Of a DNA stretch of 38,718 nucleotides, positions 7,875-15,404 are shown in pieces. The position numbers and the translations under genes were made by a program. Positions within the stretch are counted from its first letter, which is position 1. Every line of letters begins with the position of its first letter. Below the pieces are notes generated by a model, which was given only the letters and a program-made list of their open reading frames with translations, ran no database searches and had not been told where the DNA came from. The DNA comes from CAZMXI01 sp964570205. GTDB lineage: Bacteria; Planctomycetota; Phycisphaerae; Tepidisphaerales; Tepidisphaeraceae. Where the stretch lies: NCBI GenBank assembly GCA_964570205.1, contig CAZMXI010000018.1, positions 1 to 38,718 of the forward strand, written 5' to 3'.

Positions 7875-9473
7875 TTACAACTCCACAAACTCAAACGCCG
7901 GCGACGCCGTCTCCTCCGTCGCCAGCTTGATCCCCGCGAACGGCCCGCCCATCTCCGCCCGCACCGCCTCAGCGCTGTATGGGCCGGGCTGATTCAGCAA
8001 CGCCAAATACACATCGCCCTCGCGCTTTGCCCCTTCCGGCGGCGGCGCCGCCGCCCCGAAAGGCTGGATTCTCCCCTGGTAATTCTCCCAGCACCCTTCC
8101 TTCTCCGCCCACGCCGCCCCCGGCAGAACCACCTCCGCCGCGTCCGCCAGCGCGCTGGGCAGAATGTCCTGCACCACCCGCGGGCCTTTCTTAAATGCCG
8201 CCGGCTGCGCCTGCGGCAGCCATGCCGACAGGTATCCGCCCACGATCCACCCGCCCTTGAGCTTCTTCAACTCCGGCGTCGCCGCCGCCACGAACTCATC
8301 CCAGGTCGCCGCCGGCCCGCCCAGCATGCCGATCACCCGCCTGATCCCCGCCGCGTTCGGCGCTTTCTCCCCCTTGACGACAAACGTCTGCTGGCCGGTC
8401 AGATAGTGCTTGAACACCTGGTCCGCCTCGGTCGTCGGGACCGGCCCGCTCGCCAGCACCGCTTTAGGGTCAATGCTCCGGATCAGTCGCCCCAGCAGCC
8501 ACGCCTCCTCGCATGCCATCATCGGCGACAGCACCGCATACAGGCTCCCCGGCCCGCCCTCCGCCGCCTGCCGCAGCGCCGCCCCGGCCGATTCCATCGC
8601 TCGATCCCACGTCGTGTCCACCTGCGTGTTGTATTGCGACCGCCGCGGCTGCCGCAGCCGGTTGGCATCATGCACCGCCTTGTAGCTCAGCCGCGTGGCA
8701 TCGCTGATCCACCACCGGTTCACATCCGCGTTGTACCGCGGCTTGATGCGATAGATGATCCCCTCGTTCTGCTCGAGATAAATGTTCTCACCGCCCGAAT
8801 CCACCGGGCTGATCGACGGCGTCCGCTTCAGCAGCCACACCCGCTGCTTGAACAGGAAATCCTTGTCGAGCAGCGCGCCCACCGGGCAAAGGTCCACCAC
8901 GTTGCCCGACAGGGGATTGTCCAGCGGCCTGCCTGGAAAAATCTCGATCTCTTCCTTGTGCCCCCGGCCATCCACATACAGCTCGCACGTCCCGCTTACC
9001 TCGCGCGCAAACCGCACGCACCGGCTGCACATGATGCACCGGTCGTTGTACAGCAGCACGTGTTTCCCGATGTCCTTCTTGGGCTTCTTGTGCTTGTCTT
9101 CCTCGAACCGCGACTGCGACCGGCCGTACTGATACGAATAATCCTGCAGCAGGCATTCGCCCGCCTGGTCGCACACCGGGCAATCCAGAGGGTGGTTGAC
9201 CAGCAGGAACTCCATCACCGCCTTCTGGTTCGCGATCGCCTTCGGGCTCGTCGCGTGAACCACCATCCCGTCGCGCACCGGCGTCTGGCACGCCGGCACC
9301 AGCTTCGGCACCCCCTCCACCTCCACCAGGCAGATCCGGCAACTCGCCGGAATCGACAGTCCCGGATGATAGCAGTAATGCGGTATCTGAATCCCCGCGT
9401 CCAGACATGCCTGCAGCACCATCTGCCGGTCCTTGCACTCGATCGTCCTGCCGTCTACCGTGATCTTGGGCAT
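7875..9473 (-). CDS. nuoG: NADH-quinone oxidoreductase subunit G (NuoG-like), short form
   Basis: This 532-residue iron-sulfur protein of the NuoG/complex I 75-kDa family carries electrons inside the NADH-oxidising arm. The N-terminal ferredoxin domain binds [2Fe-2S] through Cys34, Cys45, Cys48 and Cys62. The His-Cys3 site for N5 is His94, Cys98, Cys101, Cys107, and the N4 [4Fe-4S] ligands are Cys146, Cys149, Cys152 and Cys196. The C-terminal molybdopterin-oxidoreductase-like part is retained but much shorter than in E. coli NuoG (about 900 residues), and no N7 cysteine set is visible. No other nuo gene is in the window, so this copy is solitary here. It could serve complex I or, less likely, a hydrogenase or formate dehydrogenase. 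No Shine-Dalgarno sequence precedes the ATG; a TATATC element ends 11 bases upstream. Confidence 0.88.
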   Translation of the reverse strand: MPKITVDGRTIECKDRQMVLQACLDAGIQIPHYCYHPGLSIPASCRICLVEVEGVPKLVPACQTPVRDGMVVHATSPKAIANQKAVMEFLLVNHPLDCPVCDQAGECLLQDYSYQYGRSQSRFEEDKHKKPKKDIGKHVLLYNDRCIMCSRCVRFAREVSGTCELYVDGRGHKEEIEIFPGRPLDNPLSGNVVDLCPVGALLDKDFLFKQRVWLLKRTPSISPVDSGGENIYLEQNEGIIYRIKPRYNADVNRWWISDATRLSYKAVHDANRLRQPRRSQYNTQVDTTWDRAMESAGAALRQAAEGGPGSLYAVLSPMMACEEAWLLGRLIRSIDPKAVLASGPVPTTEADQVFKHYLTGQQTFVVKGEKAPNAAGIRRVIGMLGGPAATWDEFVAAATPELKKLKGGWIVGGYLSAWLPQAQPAAFKKGPRVVQDILPSALADAAEVVLPGAAWAEKEGCWENYQGRIQPFGAAAPPPEGAKREGDVYLALLNQPGPYSAEAVRAEMGGPFAGIKLATEETASPAFEFVEL

Positions 9474-9484
9474 AGATGATGGAT

Positions 9485-9490
9485 GATATA
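9485..9490 (-). promoter_or_regulatory. Possible -10 element for a near-leaderless nuoG transcript
   Basis: On the minus strand TATATC lies with 11 bases between it and the nuoG ATG. If it is a -10 box, transcription would start about four or five bases before the ATG, leaving almost no leader. This agrees with the absence of a Shine-Dalgarno sequence. No good -35 is visible, so the call rests on position and the -10 match only. Confidence 0.3.
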
Positions 9491-9522
9491 CTCCAGACCG
9501 TCGAAATAAACAGGGAATACGC

Positions 9523-10989
9523 GTGATGGATCACCCGCGGCACGCTCGCATGGCAGGGATACACCGTCTGTTTGGCTGCATCGCGCTCGCGTCTCTCGCC
9601 CTCGCTTTCCCCGCCTGGGCGGCCGATCGCTCCCCGTCTGCTCCCACGACCCGGGAAACTCCCCTTGGCCGCCTGCCCGAACACGTCACGCCCCACCAGA
9701 TATCCATCTCCTCCGATGGATCACGCTGGGCCTACGTCGACCGAAACCGCCGCAGCGTCTTTGCCGTCGTCGATGGCAAGCCGCATGACCCGGTCGAATG
9801 GATCGCCGACAGCACGGTGCATCTCAGTCCCGACGGCGCGCACGCCATCTACAAAGTCCGTGATCGCAAGGGCGCCTTTCTGGTCCTGGACGCCGTGCCC
9901 GGCCGCGTCTATGCCGATGTCCGCGAATGGGCCTTCAGCCCGCAAGGCGGGCATCTGGCGTACACAGCGCGGCTGCCCGACGGCAAGCGCGTTGCCGTCG
10001 TCGACGAGGTTGAATCCGGCCCATACGCCGACGTGCGCGTCGAGGCCGTGGGGGATGATGGGCGGGCCTTCCTGATCATCACCGAGGTCGATGGCGATCG
10101 CCTGGTTTTCGGCAACCAGAAGCACCCGGTCTACGACTGGGTGTTTGACGTTCGCCTGGATAGCGATGGGCGGCGGCTGGCGTATCGCGCTGGCAAGAAC
10201 CGGACCTGGCGCATGGTCATCGACGGGCAGGAAGGACCAGCCTTCGATCAACTCAAAGCCCCGCATTTCAGCCCCGACGGCAAGCGCATCGGTTACGTCG
10301 GCCAACGTGCCGGCAAGTGGCGTTTCATCATCGATTCCGCCGCCACAGAGCCCTTCGACCACACCGACATGCCCGGACCCATCTTCAGCCCGGATAGCCA
10401 ACATGTTGTAGTCGTCGCCAAACGCGGCGCAAGATATGTGCTCCTGGTTGATGGCCAAGAAAAAGCCTCCGCCGACTGGATTGCCCCCAACCCGATCTAC
10501 AGCCCCGACAGTCGCCGCCTGGCCTGGATCGCCCGTGACGGCCTCGAAGGCACGCGCATCGTTGTCGATGGCAAGCCCGGCCAACTCTGGGATGACCTCT
10601 CCTCGCTCCGCTTCAGCCCCGATTCCCGCCGAATTGCCTATCTTGCCACCGGCCCACGCGGCATGTCTGCTGTCGTCGATGGCGTCGCCTCAAGACCGCA
10701 CCCTTTGATCGCCCCCTTTAGCCTCACATTCAGCCCCGATTCCCGCCATTACGCCTATATCGCCGAGACAACGCAGCCTGCCACTGATATGCAGGGCCGT
10801 CCTGCCCGGATGCCCGCCACCCAGGAAAAGACCACCGCCTCGCTGGTTGTCAATGAATTGCCGCCCATCGACTATCGCGCCATCCTCGGATCGCACCCCC
10901 TGCACTGGGATGGCCCCGCAACCCTCCGCTTCTTCGCCGTCCGCGACAATCAACTGCTTGCGGTCCAAGCTACCCTAGATCTGGAATAG
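9523..10989 (+). CDS. Secreted beta-propeller protein with TolB/PD40-like repeats
   Basis: This is a 488-residue exported protein of unknown function. A signal peptide is clear (hydrophobic LFGCIALASLALAFPAW, cleavage near AWA-AD). The rest is a series of PD40/WD40-like blades of about 37-40 residues, each with a core such as FSPDSRRIAY. Cores occur at about 9706, 9826, 9938, 10265, 10384, 10501, 10612 and 10733. Each repeat is followed by a VVDGK-like turn. This suggests a seven- or eight-bladed propeller in the periplasm, as in TolB or in binding proteins. No catalytic motif is visible. GTG at 9523 and ATG at 9526 are adjacent possible starts, with AGGGA shortly upstream. It is divergent from nuoG, only 49 bases apart. 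Downstream, 10990-11165 carries the promoter of the next gene. Confidence 0.8.
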   Translation: MMDHPRHARMAGIHRLFGCIALASLALAFPAWAADRSPSAPTTRETPLGRLPEHVTPHQISISSDGSRWAYVDRNRRSVFAVVDGKPHDPVEWIADSTVHLSPDGAHAIYKVRDRKGAFLVLDAVPGRVYADVREWAFSPQGGHLAYTARLPDGKRVAVVDEVESGPYADVRVEAVGDDGRAFLIITEVDGDRLVFGNQKHPVYDWVFDVRLDSDGRRLAYRAGKNRTWRMVIDGQEGPAFDQLKAPHFSPDGKRIGYVGQRAGKWRFIIDSAATEPFDHTDMPGPIFSPDSQHVVVVAKRGARYVLLVDGQEKASADWIAPNPIYSPDSRRLAWIARDGLEGTRIVVDGKPGQLWDDLSSLRFSPDSRRIAYLATGPRGMSAVVDGVASRPHPLIAPFSLTFSPDSRHYAYIAETTQPATDMQGRPARMPATQEKTTASLVVNELPPIDYRAILGSHPLHWDGPATLRFFAVRDNQLLAVQATLDLE

Positions 10990-11092
10990 ATTTATTGTGT
11001 AAGTCGAGCTGAATCATTGATTTGCGATGTGTAACCGAGGTCGAGATCGCGCCCTATCGTCCCTGACCCGCTGTCGCAGGCCCTTACCGCTC

Positions 11093-11121
11093 TGGACGAT
11101 CACTCATCCGCTCGCTACATT
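11093..11121 (+). promoter_or_regulatory. Sigma-70 type promoter for the PagL-like gene
   Basis: TGGACG (11093-11098) and TACATT (11116-11121) are separated by exactly 17 bases, matching four of six -35 positions and most of the -10. Transcription would start near 11128, about 38 bases before the ATG at 11166, which is preceded by a strong GAAGGAGG. Confidence 0.5.
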
Positions 11122-11135
11122 AACTCATTCGTTAA
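11120..11135. repeat. Inverted repeat at the predicted transcription start, possible operator
   Basis: TTAAC (11120-11124) and GTTAA (11131-11135) form an inverted repeat with a six-base spacer. It overlaps the end of the predicted -10 and the start site, a usual place for a repressor operator. The arms are short, so this is suggestive only. Confidence 0.25.
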
Positions 11136-11165
11136 CGGAACCTTTACATCCGAGAAGGAGGATAC

Positions 11166-11795
11166 ATGAAAGCGCTCCGTATGGCTCTGTTTGCAGGCCT
11201 TGTTCTGGGCTCCGCCGCGATTGCCCGGGCCGATGATTCCCCGAATTACCTGTCGCTTCAGCCGCAGAATCCGGCCCCGCCGGTGCGCGAAGCCCAGCGC
11301 GAGCCCTTCGCCGAAGGCTCGTCCTACTGGCAGGTCACAGGCTCTTACTACAGCGCCTATGAGTTCGGCGAAGATGATGTCGATGGCGGCCTGCTGAGAG
11401 TCGGCTACGCCAAGTATGTCTGGGATAATGTGGCGATCGTCGCTGAACTCGCCGGCTACTACCTCGACCCCAACCAGTTCCCCGAGGATGAAGTCTTTGG
11501 CGCTGGCTTCAACCTGCTGGCCCGCTGGCACTTCCTCAACTTCGAAAGCTTCTCCATCTTCGCCGATGGCGGCGCTGGCATCGCCTGGTTCGACAGCGAT
11601 TTCCCCGCTGGCGGCACCCAGTTCAACTTCACCCCGCAGGCCGGCCTCGGCGCTACCTGGAAGCTCTCCGACAGCATGCACCTGATCGGCGGCGCCCGCT
11701 ACCTGCACATCTCCAATGCCAGCATCGAAGGCCGCGACAACAACCCCGGTTTCGACGGCGTTGAGTACTACGTTGGCCTGATGTTCACTTTCTAA
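11166..11795 (+). CDS. PagL-like lipid A 3-O-deacylase / acyloxyacyl hydrolase, outer membrane
   Basis: This 209-residue outer-membrane beta-barrel resembles PagL (Pfam PagL / acyloxyacyl hydrolase), which removes the 3-O-linked acyl chain of lipid A. The signal peptide is residues 1-22, with cleavage after IARA. A Pro-rich linker follows, then alternating aromatic barrel strands, ending in the classical outer-membrane signal (final Phe209). The active-site motif is seen in RYLHISNASI: His181 and Ser183 match the PagL His-x-Ser pair, and Glu200 in GVEYYVGL fits the third member. The spacing from Ser to Glu is longer than in Pseudomonas PagL because of the insert GRDNNPGFDG, which is common in the wider family. 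It has its own promoter, a strong Shine-Dalgarno (GAAGGAGG) and a perfect terminator, so it is a single-gene unit. It fits the lpxD, kinase and GT9 genes of the same window. Confidence 0.82.
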   Translation: MKALRMALFAGLVLGSAAIARADDSPNYLSLQPQNPAPPVREAQREPFAEGSSYWQVTGSYYSAYEFGEDDVDGGLLRVGYAKYVWDNVAIVAELAGYYLDPNQFPEDEVFGAGFNLLARWHFLNFESFSIFADGGAGIAWFDSDFPAGGTQFNFTPQAGLGATWKLSDSMHLIGGARYLHISNASIEGRDNNPGFDGVEYYVGLMFTF

Positions 11796-11823
11796 TTCGG
11801 CCGAAAACTCGATCACTAACCCA

Positions 11824-11865
11824 AACCGCAAGCGATGCCACTATCGCTTGCGGTTCTTCTTTTCC
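11824..11865 (+). terminator. Intrinsic terminator of the PagL-like gene
   Basis: A perfect 13-base-pair stem (AACCGCAAGCGAT, 11824-11836, pairing with 11843-11855) encloses a six-base loop. It is followed by a T-rich tract (CTTCTTTTCCC). It starts 28 bases after the stop codon. Confidence 0.9.
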
Positions 11866-11900
11866 CTCACGTGATATCGGCTGCCGGCCGACCATCACCA

Positions 11901-12269
11901 CTACTTCACCATGACCTCGTCCGTCGCGCTGAACTCGCTGCCGTCGATGTAAAGCCCGGCCAGCGTCAATGTCGCCTTGCCCGGCGACAAATCCAGGTCG
12001 TCCACGGCAAACTTGGCCACCAGGTGCCCCAGGCTGTCGGCCTTCACCAGTGTCGGCGCTGCCCCGTCTAAGGAGACCGACCCGGGAGCCACAGTGCTCA
12101 AGGGAATGCTCGTGTGCACCGTGACCGTGCTGACCTTGTCGAGCACGATCACGCTCGGCGATGCCATCATCGTCTCATCACCAACGCCGTTGTTCGCCCT
12201 GGCGATCCCGGCTGCCCACATGCCCAGCAGCCCACATACCACGACAATTCCACAGAGAATCTCCTTCAT
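11901..12269 (-). CDS. Small secreted protein of unknown function
   Basis: This is a 122-residue protein with a good signal peptide (MKEILCGIVVVCGLLGMWAA, cleavage near ARA-NN). The mature part of about 97 residues is rich in Ser, Thr, Val and Asp and looks all-beta, for example VTVHTSIPLSTVAPGSVSL and KATLTLAGLYIDG. It resembles an immunoglobulin-like or BNR-type extracellular module, but I cannot name a family. The start is supported by CAGGAGA six bases before the ATG. It is convergent with the PagL-like gene, with the terminator between them. No partner gene is obvious; the next minus-strand gene upstream is 566 bases away. Confidence 0.65.
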   Translation of the reverse strand: MKEILCGIVVVCGLLGMWAAGIARANNGVGDETMMASPSVIVLDKVSTVTVHTSIPLSTVAPGSVSLDGAAPTLVKADSLGHLVAKFAVDDLDLSPGKATLTLAGLYIDGSEFSATDEVMVK

Positions 12270-12477
12270 GGCGAATCTCCTGACAAACAGGGTATTTCAG
12301 CCCGCGACACAGGGCCCACACCTGTGCCGCAATCTACTGGTAAGGATACTCCATGTCCTCCCTCTTCCGGGTATCGAATCCCCCGAAAAGAAGTTGCCGC
12401 CCAGTGTCCCCCTCATGCCGCAACTTGTCCCTACTCCTGTTGAGTTGAGCACGCAGAAAAAAAACGGCGAGGGGCAC

Positions 12478-12506
12478 TTGAACATTTTACTAACATGCTA
12501 TACAAT
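12478..12506 (+). promoter_or_regulatory. Strong sigma-70 type promoter with A-tract upstream
   Basis: TTGAAC (12478-12483) and TACAAT (12501-12506) are separated by exactly 17 bases. An eight-base A run just upstream resembles an UP element. Transcription would begin near 12513, ten bases before the hairpin at 12523-12557. No recognisable gene follows on this strand until the sigma factor at 14354. Confidence 0.6.
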
Positions 12507-12522
12507 GCTCGCGTCAGTCCAT

Positions 12523-12557
12523 CCGCCATACCGCACCCCGTCGGTGCGATAAGGCGG
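12523..12557 (+). ncRNA. Structured leader: hairpin with symmetric internal loop
   Basis: CCGCC (12523-12527) pairs with GGCGG, and CGCACC pairs with GGTGCG around the loop CCGTC. The two helices are separated by a symmetric internal loop (ATAC opposite ATAA). It lies between a strong promoter and the Shine-Dalgarno site AAGGAGGG (12589-12596), where a regulatory leader or the core of a small RNA would sit. It matches no riboswitch class I know. Confidence 0.4.
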
Positions 12558-12835
12558 TGGGCAGAGTTGCCGTACAAGCTGTTCTTAAAAGGAGGGCTCC
12601 CATGCTCCGCCCCATCCACGCTGCCGCCATCGCGCAAAGCCCGGCACGCTCCCCCCAACACGTAACACGCATCTGCCCCCCGGCCGCCTGCTCATCCGCA
12701 CCGGCCTATCCCCAGCAATACCAGGCGCCTATCGCCCGTTTCCGCGCCCTTCACGCAGCCCATGCGAGTTCGCAGCCCGTACAAAAACAGCCCAGTATCG
12801 GACCCTCGCCTTGCTGCCCGGCCACCACTTCACCC

Positions 12836-13684
12836 TCATTCTCCCCCGGCCAGCAGGTACAACTGCCGACTCTCCGCCGTGATCAGAATGCCCTCCGCCA
12901 TGAAACAGCATCCCTCCGCCTGCTTCGGAACCCCGCGGTATGCCGCCGGCTTTCGCTCGGCCGCGCTGGCGACATCCCCGTCGATCGGAAACACCAGCAA
13001 CGCCGCCTCGCTCAACACCGCCAGACGCGACCCGTCCGCCGAAATGTCCGCCGCCGTCACCGGCGCATGCACTGGCAGCATGCATACCTGCTCCAGCACA
13101 TGCTCATCCCGCTCCTCATCCAGCGGAAAACGGTAGATTTGTGCCGCTTTCCCGTTCTCGTGTTTCGAGATCAGGTAACCGTGCCCCTTGTGGATAAACA
13201 GCGCCTCCGCGTCAAACGGCTTCTCGGGATAGGTCAACTTCCACGTGCGCTGCACATCCAGCTTTCCCTTGCCCGATTTGACCTCCGGCTCATCCACGCG
13301 CAATACGTTCACCTGCTTTCTCAGACCGTCATTGTTGCCCGTTGCCGCGATGTACAGATGCCCCGCGTCATCCACGGCGATGTCTTCCCAGTCGTCGTTG
13401 CGAACCTCAAACGTAAACGTCGCCAACAACTCGCCATCCCGCGTAATGGCGTAGATGGCCGCCTTGTTGCCCTGGTCGTTGTGTGTCCAGAATACCCCCG
13501 GCCGCTTGCGGCTGGCGATGATGCCCGAACTCTCGCGGATGGCTTTGTGGTCGAACCGCCCGATCTGGGTGATTCGGTTTGCCTGGCCCTGCCGCTCTCC
13601 CCACGAACCGCATCCGTAAACCAACACCCCGACCAGGGCCAACGCCGGCAGGGAAATCGCGATGATCAATCTTGTTCGGTTCAT
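12836..13684 (-). CDS. Secreted or lipoprotein beta-propeller of unknown function
   Basis: This 282-residue exported protein starts with MNRTRLIIAISLPALALVG and a possible lipobox ending at Cys25 (VYGC). The Tyr at -2 is atypical, so lipidation is uncertain. The mature part looks like a beta-propeller of the kind found near SdiA-regulated or phytase-like proteins: RESSGIIASRKRPGVFW, then NDDWEDIAVDDAGHLYIA, GNNDGLRKQ, a YPEKPFDAEALF segment and a C-terminal EGILITAESRQLYLL. No catalytic residues are recognisable. Its start is 12 bases after the stop of the three-TM protein gene, so the two form an operon. Both are divergent from the sigma/anti-sigma pair. No strong Shine-Dalgarno is seen, so translation may be coupled to the upstream gene. 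Confidence 0.75.
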   Translation of the reverse strand: MNRTRLIIAISLPALALVGVLVYGCGSWGERQGQANRITQIGRFDHKAIRESSGIIASRKRPGVFWTHNDQGNKAAIYAITRDGELLATFTFEVRNDDWEDIAVDDAGHLYIAATGNNDGLRKQVNVLRVDEPEVKSGKGKLDVQRTWKLTYPEKPFDAEALFIHKGHGYLISKHENGKAAQIYRFPLDEERDEHVLEQVCMLPVHAPVTAADISADGSRLAVLSEAALLVFPIDGDVASAAERKPAAYRGVPKQAEGCCFMAEGILITAESRQLYLLAGGE

Positions 13685-13696
13685 TTCGATGTCGAT

Positions 13697-14236
13697 TCAG
13701 ATCCCTGGAAGTTCCGATTGCTCGATAACCGCCTTTTCGGCGCGTGCGAAGGCCATCCGCACCGCCCCCAGCAGAACCAGCACCACGCCGCTCCCTACCA
13801 GCGCCATCCCCACCGTACGCTGGGTCTGGGCACGCTCCCACTCGCTCTTGACGATCGCATAGAGCCGGCCTTCGGGTTTCAGCTTTCCCTCCTCGTCGCG
13901 TGGCTTGGGCGCGATCAGATAATCCGCCGACGGCCGCGTCGTCGACAGGTTCGGCAGATCCACTGGATTCGCCATCGCCCACGCCACCGCGCCCACCCCG
14001 CACAGCGCCAGCCCAAGCGTCAACGTCAACAACCCCTGCCGCAACGACACCAGCCACGCTGGTTGCTGGCTCATGAAGCTCACGCCCTTCTCCAGAGCCG
14101 CGTGCATCAGCGCGTACTGGTGCCGGTTCCGCTGAAATCGCAGCAGGATCAGGCCGCCCACGGCCAGCACCGCCGCCGTAACTCCAAACCCCACGGCGAA
14201 CTCATCCCAGATACCATCGGCCAGTATGACAACCAT
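13697..14236 (-). CDS. Three-TM membrane protein, DUF6249-like
   Basis: This 179-residue inner-membrane protein has three hydrophobic segments: about 10-30 (VGFGVTAAVLAVGGLILL), about 65-85 (LLTLTLGLALCGVGAVAW) and about 148-168 (VGMALVGSGVVLVLLGAV). Between the first two is a charged stretch, RNRHQYALMHAALEKG, resembling the helix typical of DUF6249-type proteins, which often sit beside ECF sigma factor genes. The function of that group is unknown. The start at 14236 is chosen from AAGGA eight bases upstream; an in-frame ATG at 14260 is possible. It heads an operon with the secreted propeller and is divergent from the ECF sigma factor, whose start is about 120 bases away. A sensory or stress-related role is inferred from this context only. 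Confidence 0.72.
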   Translation of the reverse strand: MVVILADGIWDEFAVGFGVTAAVLAVGGLILLRFQRNRHQYALMHAALEKGVSFMSQQPAWLVSLRQGLLTLTLGLALCGVGAVAWAMANPVDLPNLSTTRPSADYLIAPKPRDEEGKLKPEGRLYAIVKSEWERAQTQRTVGMALVGSGVVLVLLGAVRMAFARAEKAVIEQSELPGI

Positions 14237-14353
14237 TGCCTGATTCCTTATCGTCCCCATATTGGTGCCGTCCTATCCGGCGCGGTTTCAGAAATCAAGC
14301 CGGATCTTGAAACCCGATGCCCTCGCGCGGACACTAATGCCGGCAGGCAGGAT

Positions 14354-14899
14354 GTGCGAGAAACCGAACGTGAACCACCGCCCCTGGATCGACTGCGCCA
14401 GCGCGATGAGGCCGCGTTCACCTGGCTGGTGAACGAGCATCAGTCCCTTGTGCTGGCGCTGGGGCAGAGTCTGGGCTTGTCCGGCCCCGACCTGGATGAT
14501 GCCGCCGCCGAGGTCTTTGCCGGCATCTACCAGGCGCTCCCGCGGTTCGAAGGCCGCTCCGCCCTGCGCACCTGGGTCTACCGCATCGCCCTGCGCATTC
14601 TGACCCGCTTCCGCCAACGCGCCAGGCGAAACCCGGCGCCTTTGCCGCCGGAAGGCCTTAGCCAGCGGTCCGAGCCGCCGCCCGGCCTTCGGCTGGAAGA
14701 AAACGAGATGAACCAGCGAGTCTGGGCGGCCGTTGCAAGGCTCGATGCGAAACAGGCGGCCGTGATCGAACTCCATTACCGCCAGGGATGGCCGCTGGAC
14801 CAGATCGCCCAGGCGCTGCCGTGTCCGGTCGGCACCGTCAAGACGCTGCTCTTCCGGGCCCGCCAGCGCCTCCGCGAATTGCTGGAGCGAGAATCATGA
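14354..14899 (+). CDS. ECF-type RNA polymerase sigma-70 factor
   Basis: This is a 181-residue sigma factor of the extracytoplasmic-function class. Region 2 (about 16-85) contains DEAAFTWLVNEHQSLVLAL, DLDDAAAEVFAGIYQ and the DNA-melting helix LRTWVYRIALRILTRFRQ. Region 4 (about 120-178) has RLDAKQAAVIELHYRQGW and a helix-turn-helix ending GTVKTLLFRARQRLRELL. There is no region 1.1 or 3, as expected. The frame stays open far upstream, but that part is antisense to two real genes. The best start is the GTG at 14354, just before RETEREPP, with only a weak AGG upstream. The stop overlaps the next gene's ATG (ATGA at 14896), a hallmark of sigma/anti-sigma pairs. Target genes are unknown; the divergent membrane and propeller genes are candidates. 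Confidence 0.9.
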   Translation: MRETEREPPPLDRLRQRDEAAFTWLVNEHQSLVLALGQSLGLSGPDLDDAAAEVFAGIYQALPRFEGRSALRTWVYRIALRILTRFRQRARRNPAPLPPEGLSQRSEPPPGLRLEENEMNQRVWAAVARLDAKQAAVIELHYRQGWPLDQIAQALPCPVGTVKTLLFRARQRLRELLERES

Positions 14900-15327
14900 A
14901 CAGCGATCAACTCGACAACATCCTGACCGACGCCCTGCGAAACCGCCCGCTGCCGCCCGCGCCGGCGAATCTCGCCCGCCTCGCCATGGACATCGCCGGA
15001 TGCCGGGCGGAGGCCGTCTCGGTCGGCCATCGCAGGCTCTCCACCCTCTACTGGCGACTGTGGGTGTTGAACGCCGCCGCCATCGTCATCTTCGTCACGG
15101 TGTTGTCGATCCCCCTCGTCAGGATGACATCAGATGTTACGGCGGCGGCCGCCAGCACGCCCGACATGCAGACCGGGCTGGTCGAGGCCTCGCCCAACAG
15201 CGACGAATTGTCGCTCGTGGTGATCGGCACGTGGATCATCCTCGGCGTGCTGGTCGTCTCGGCGGTTGAGCGGGTTATGCGCGATCCCATTCCGCCGGCC
15301 TGGGGTATGCAGCCGGGCTCTGCCTGA
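14896..15327 (+). CDS. Putative anti-sigma factor, two-TM protein
   Basis: This is a 143-residue membrane protein, translationally coupled to the ECF sigma gene by an ATGA overlap. A short cytoplasmic N-terminus (1-50, LDNILTDALRNRPLPPAPANL) is followed by TM1 (about 55-75, LNAAAIVIFVTVLSIPLV), an outer loop of about 30 residues and TM2 (about 105-125, LSLVVIGTWIILGVLVVS). No zinc anti-sigma HxxxCxxC motif is present. The position and topology suggest it holds the sigma factor at the membrane, but sequence identity to known anti-sigma families is not visible, so this is inference from context. The gene upstream frame extends to 14788 but only as an overlap with the sigma gene. Confidence 0.7.
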   Translation: MNSDQLDNILTDALRNRPLPPAPANLARLAMDIAGCRAEAVSVGHRRLSTLYWRLWVLNAAAIVIFVTVLSIPLVRMTSDVTAAAASTPDMQTGLVEASPNSDELSLVVIGTWIILGVLVVSAVERVMRDPIPPAWGMQPGSA

Positions 15328-15404
15328 AGAATTTTGAAACCCGCCTCGCTCGGCCGGCACCAACAGAGTGGGGTTGTATGCGCAACCGCCCAGGAAGGTC
15401 GATC

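Larger units (their letters stand above)
12270..12835. other. Stretch without a recognised gene, with promoter, hairpin and leader
   Basis: These 566 bases carry no convincing coding sequence on either strand. The left half is the upstream region of the small secreted gene and includes a short hairpin (CACAGG / CCTGTG near 12305-12325). The right half holds a run of eight A (near 12456-12463), the promoter at 12478-12506, a bulged hairpin at 12523-12557, and AAGGAGGG before an ATG at 12602. From that ATG the frame stays open, but the encoded 78 residues up to 12835 are Ala/Pro/Gln-rich and unlike a folded protein. Beyond this the frame runs antisense to two real genes. Confidence 0.6.

Noticed and set aside
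13189..13197. A perfect DnaA-box-like sequence (TGTGGATAA)
   Set aside because: It is a single box within a coding region. An origin needs a cluster, and no other box was noticed nearby.
12557..14899. A 780-residue open frame on the plus strand that ends in the sigma factor
   Set aside because: Only the last 181 residues look like a protein. The rest is antisense to two genes with signal peptide, TM segments and propeller features, and has Arg/Gln/His-rich noise composition.
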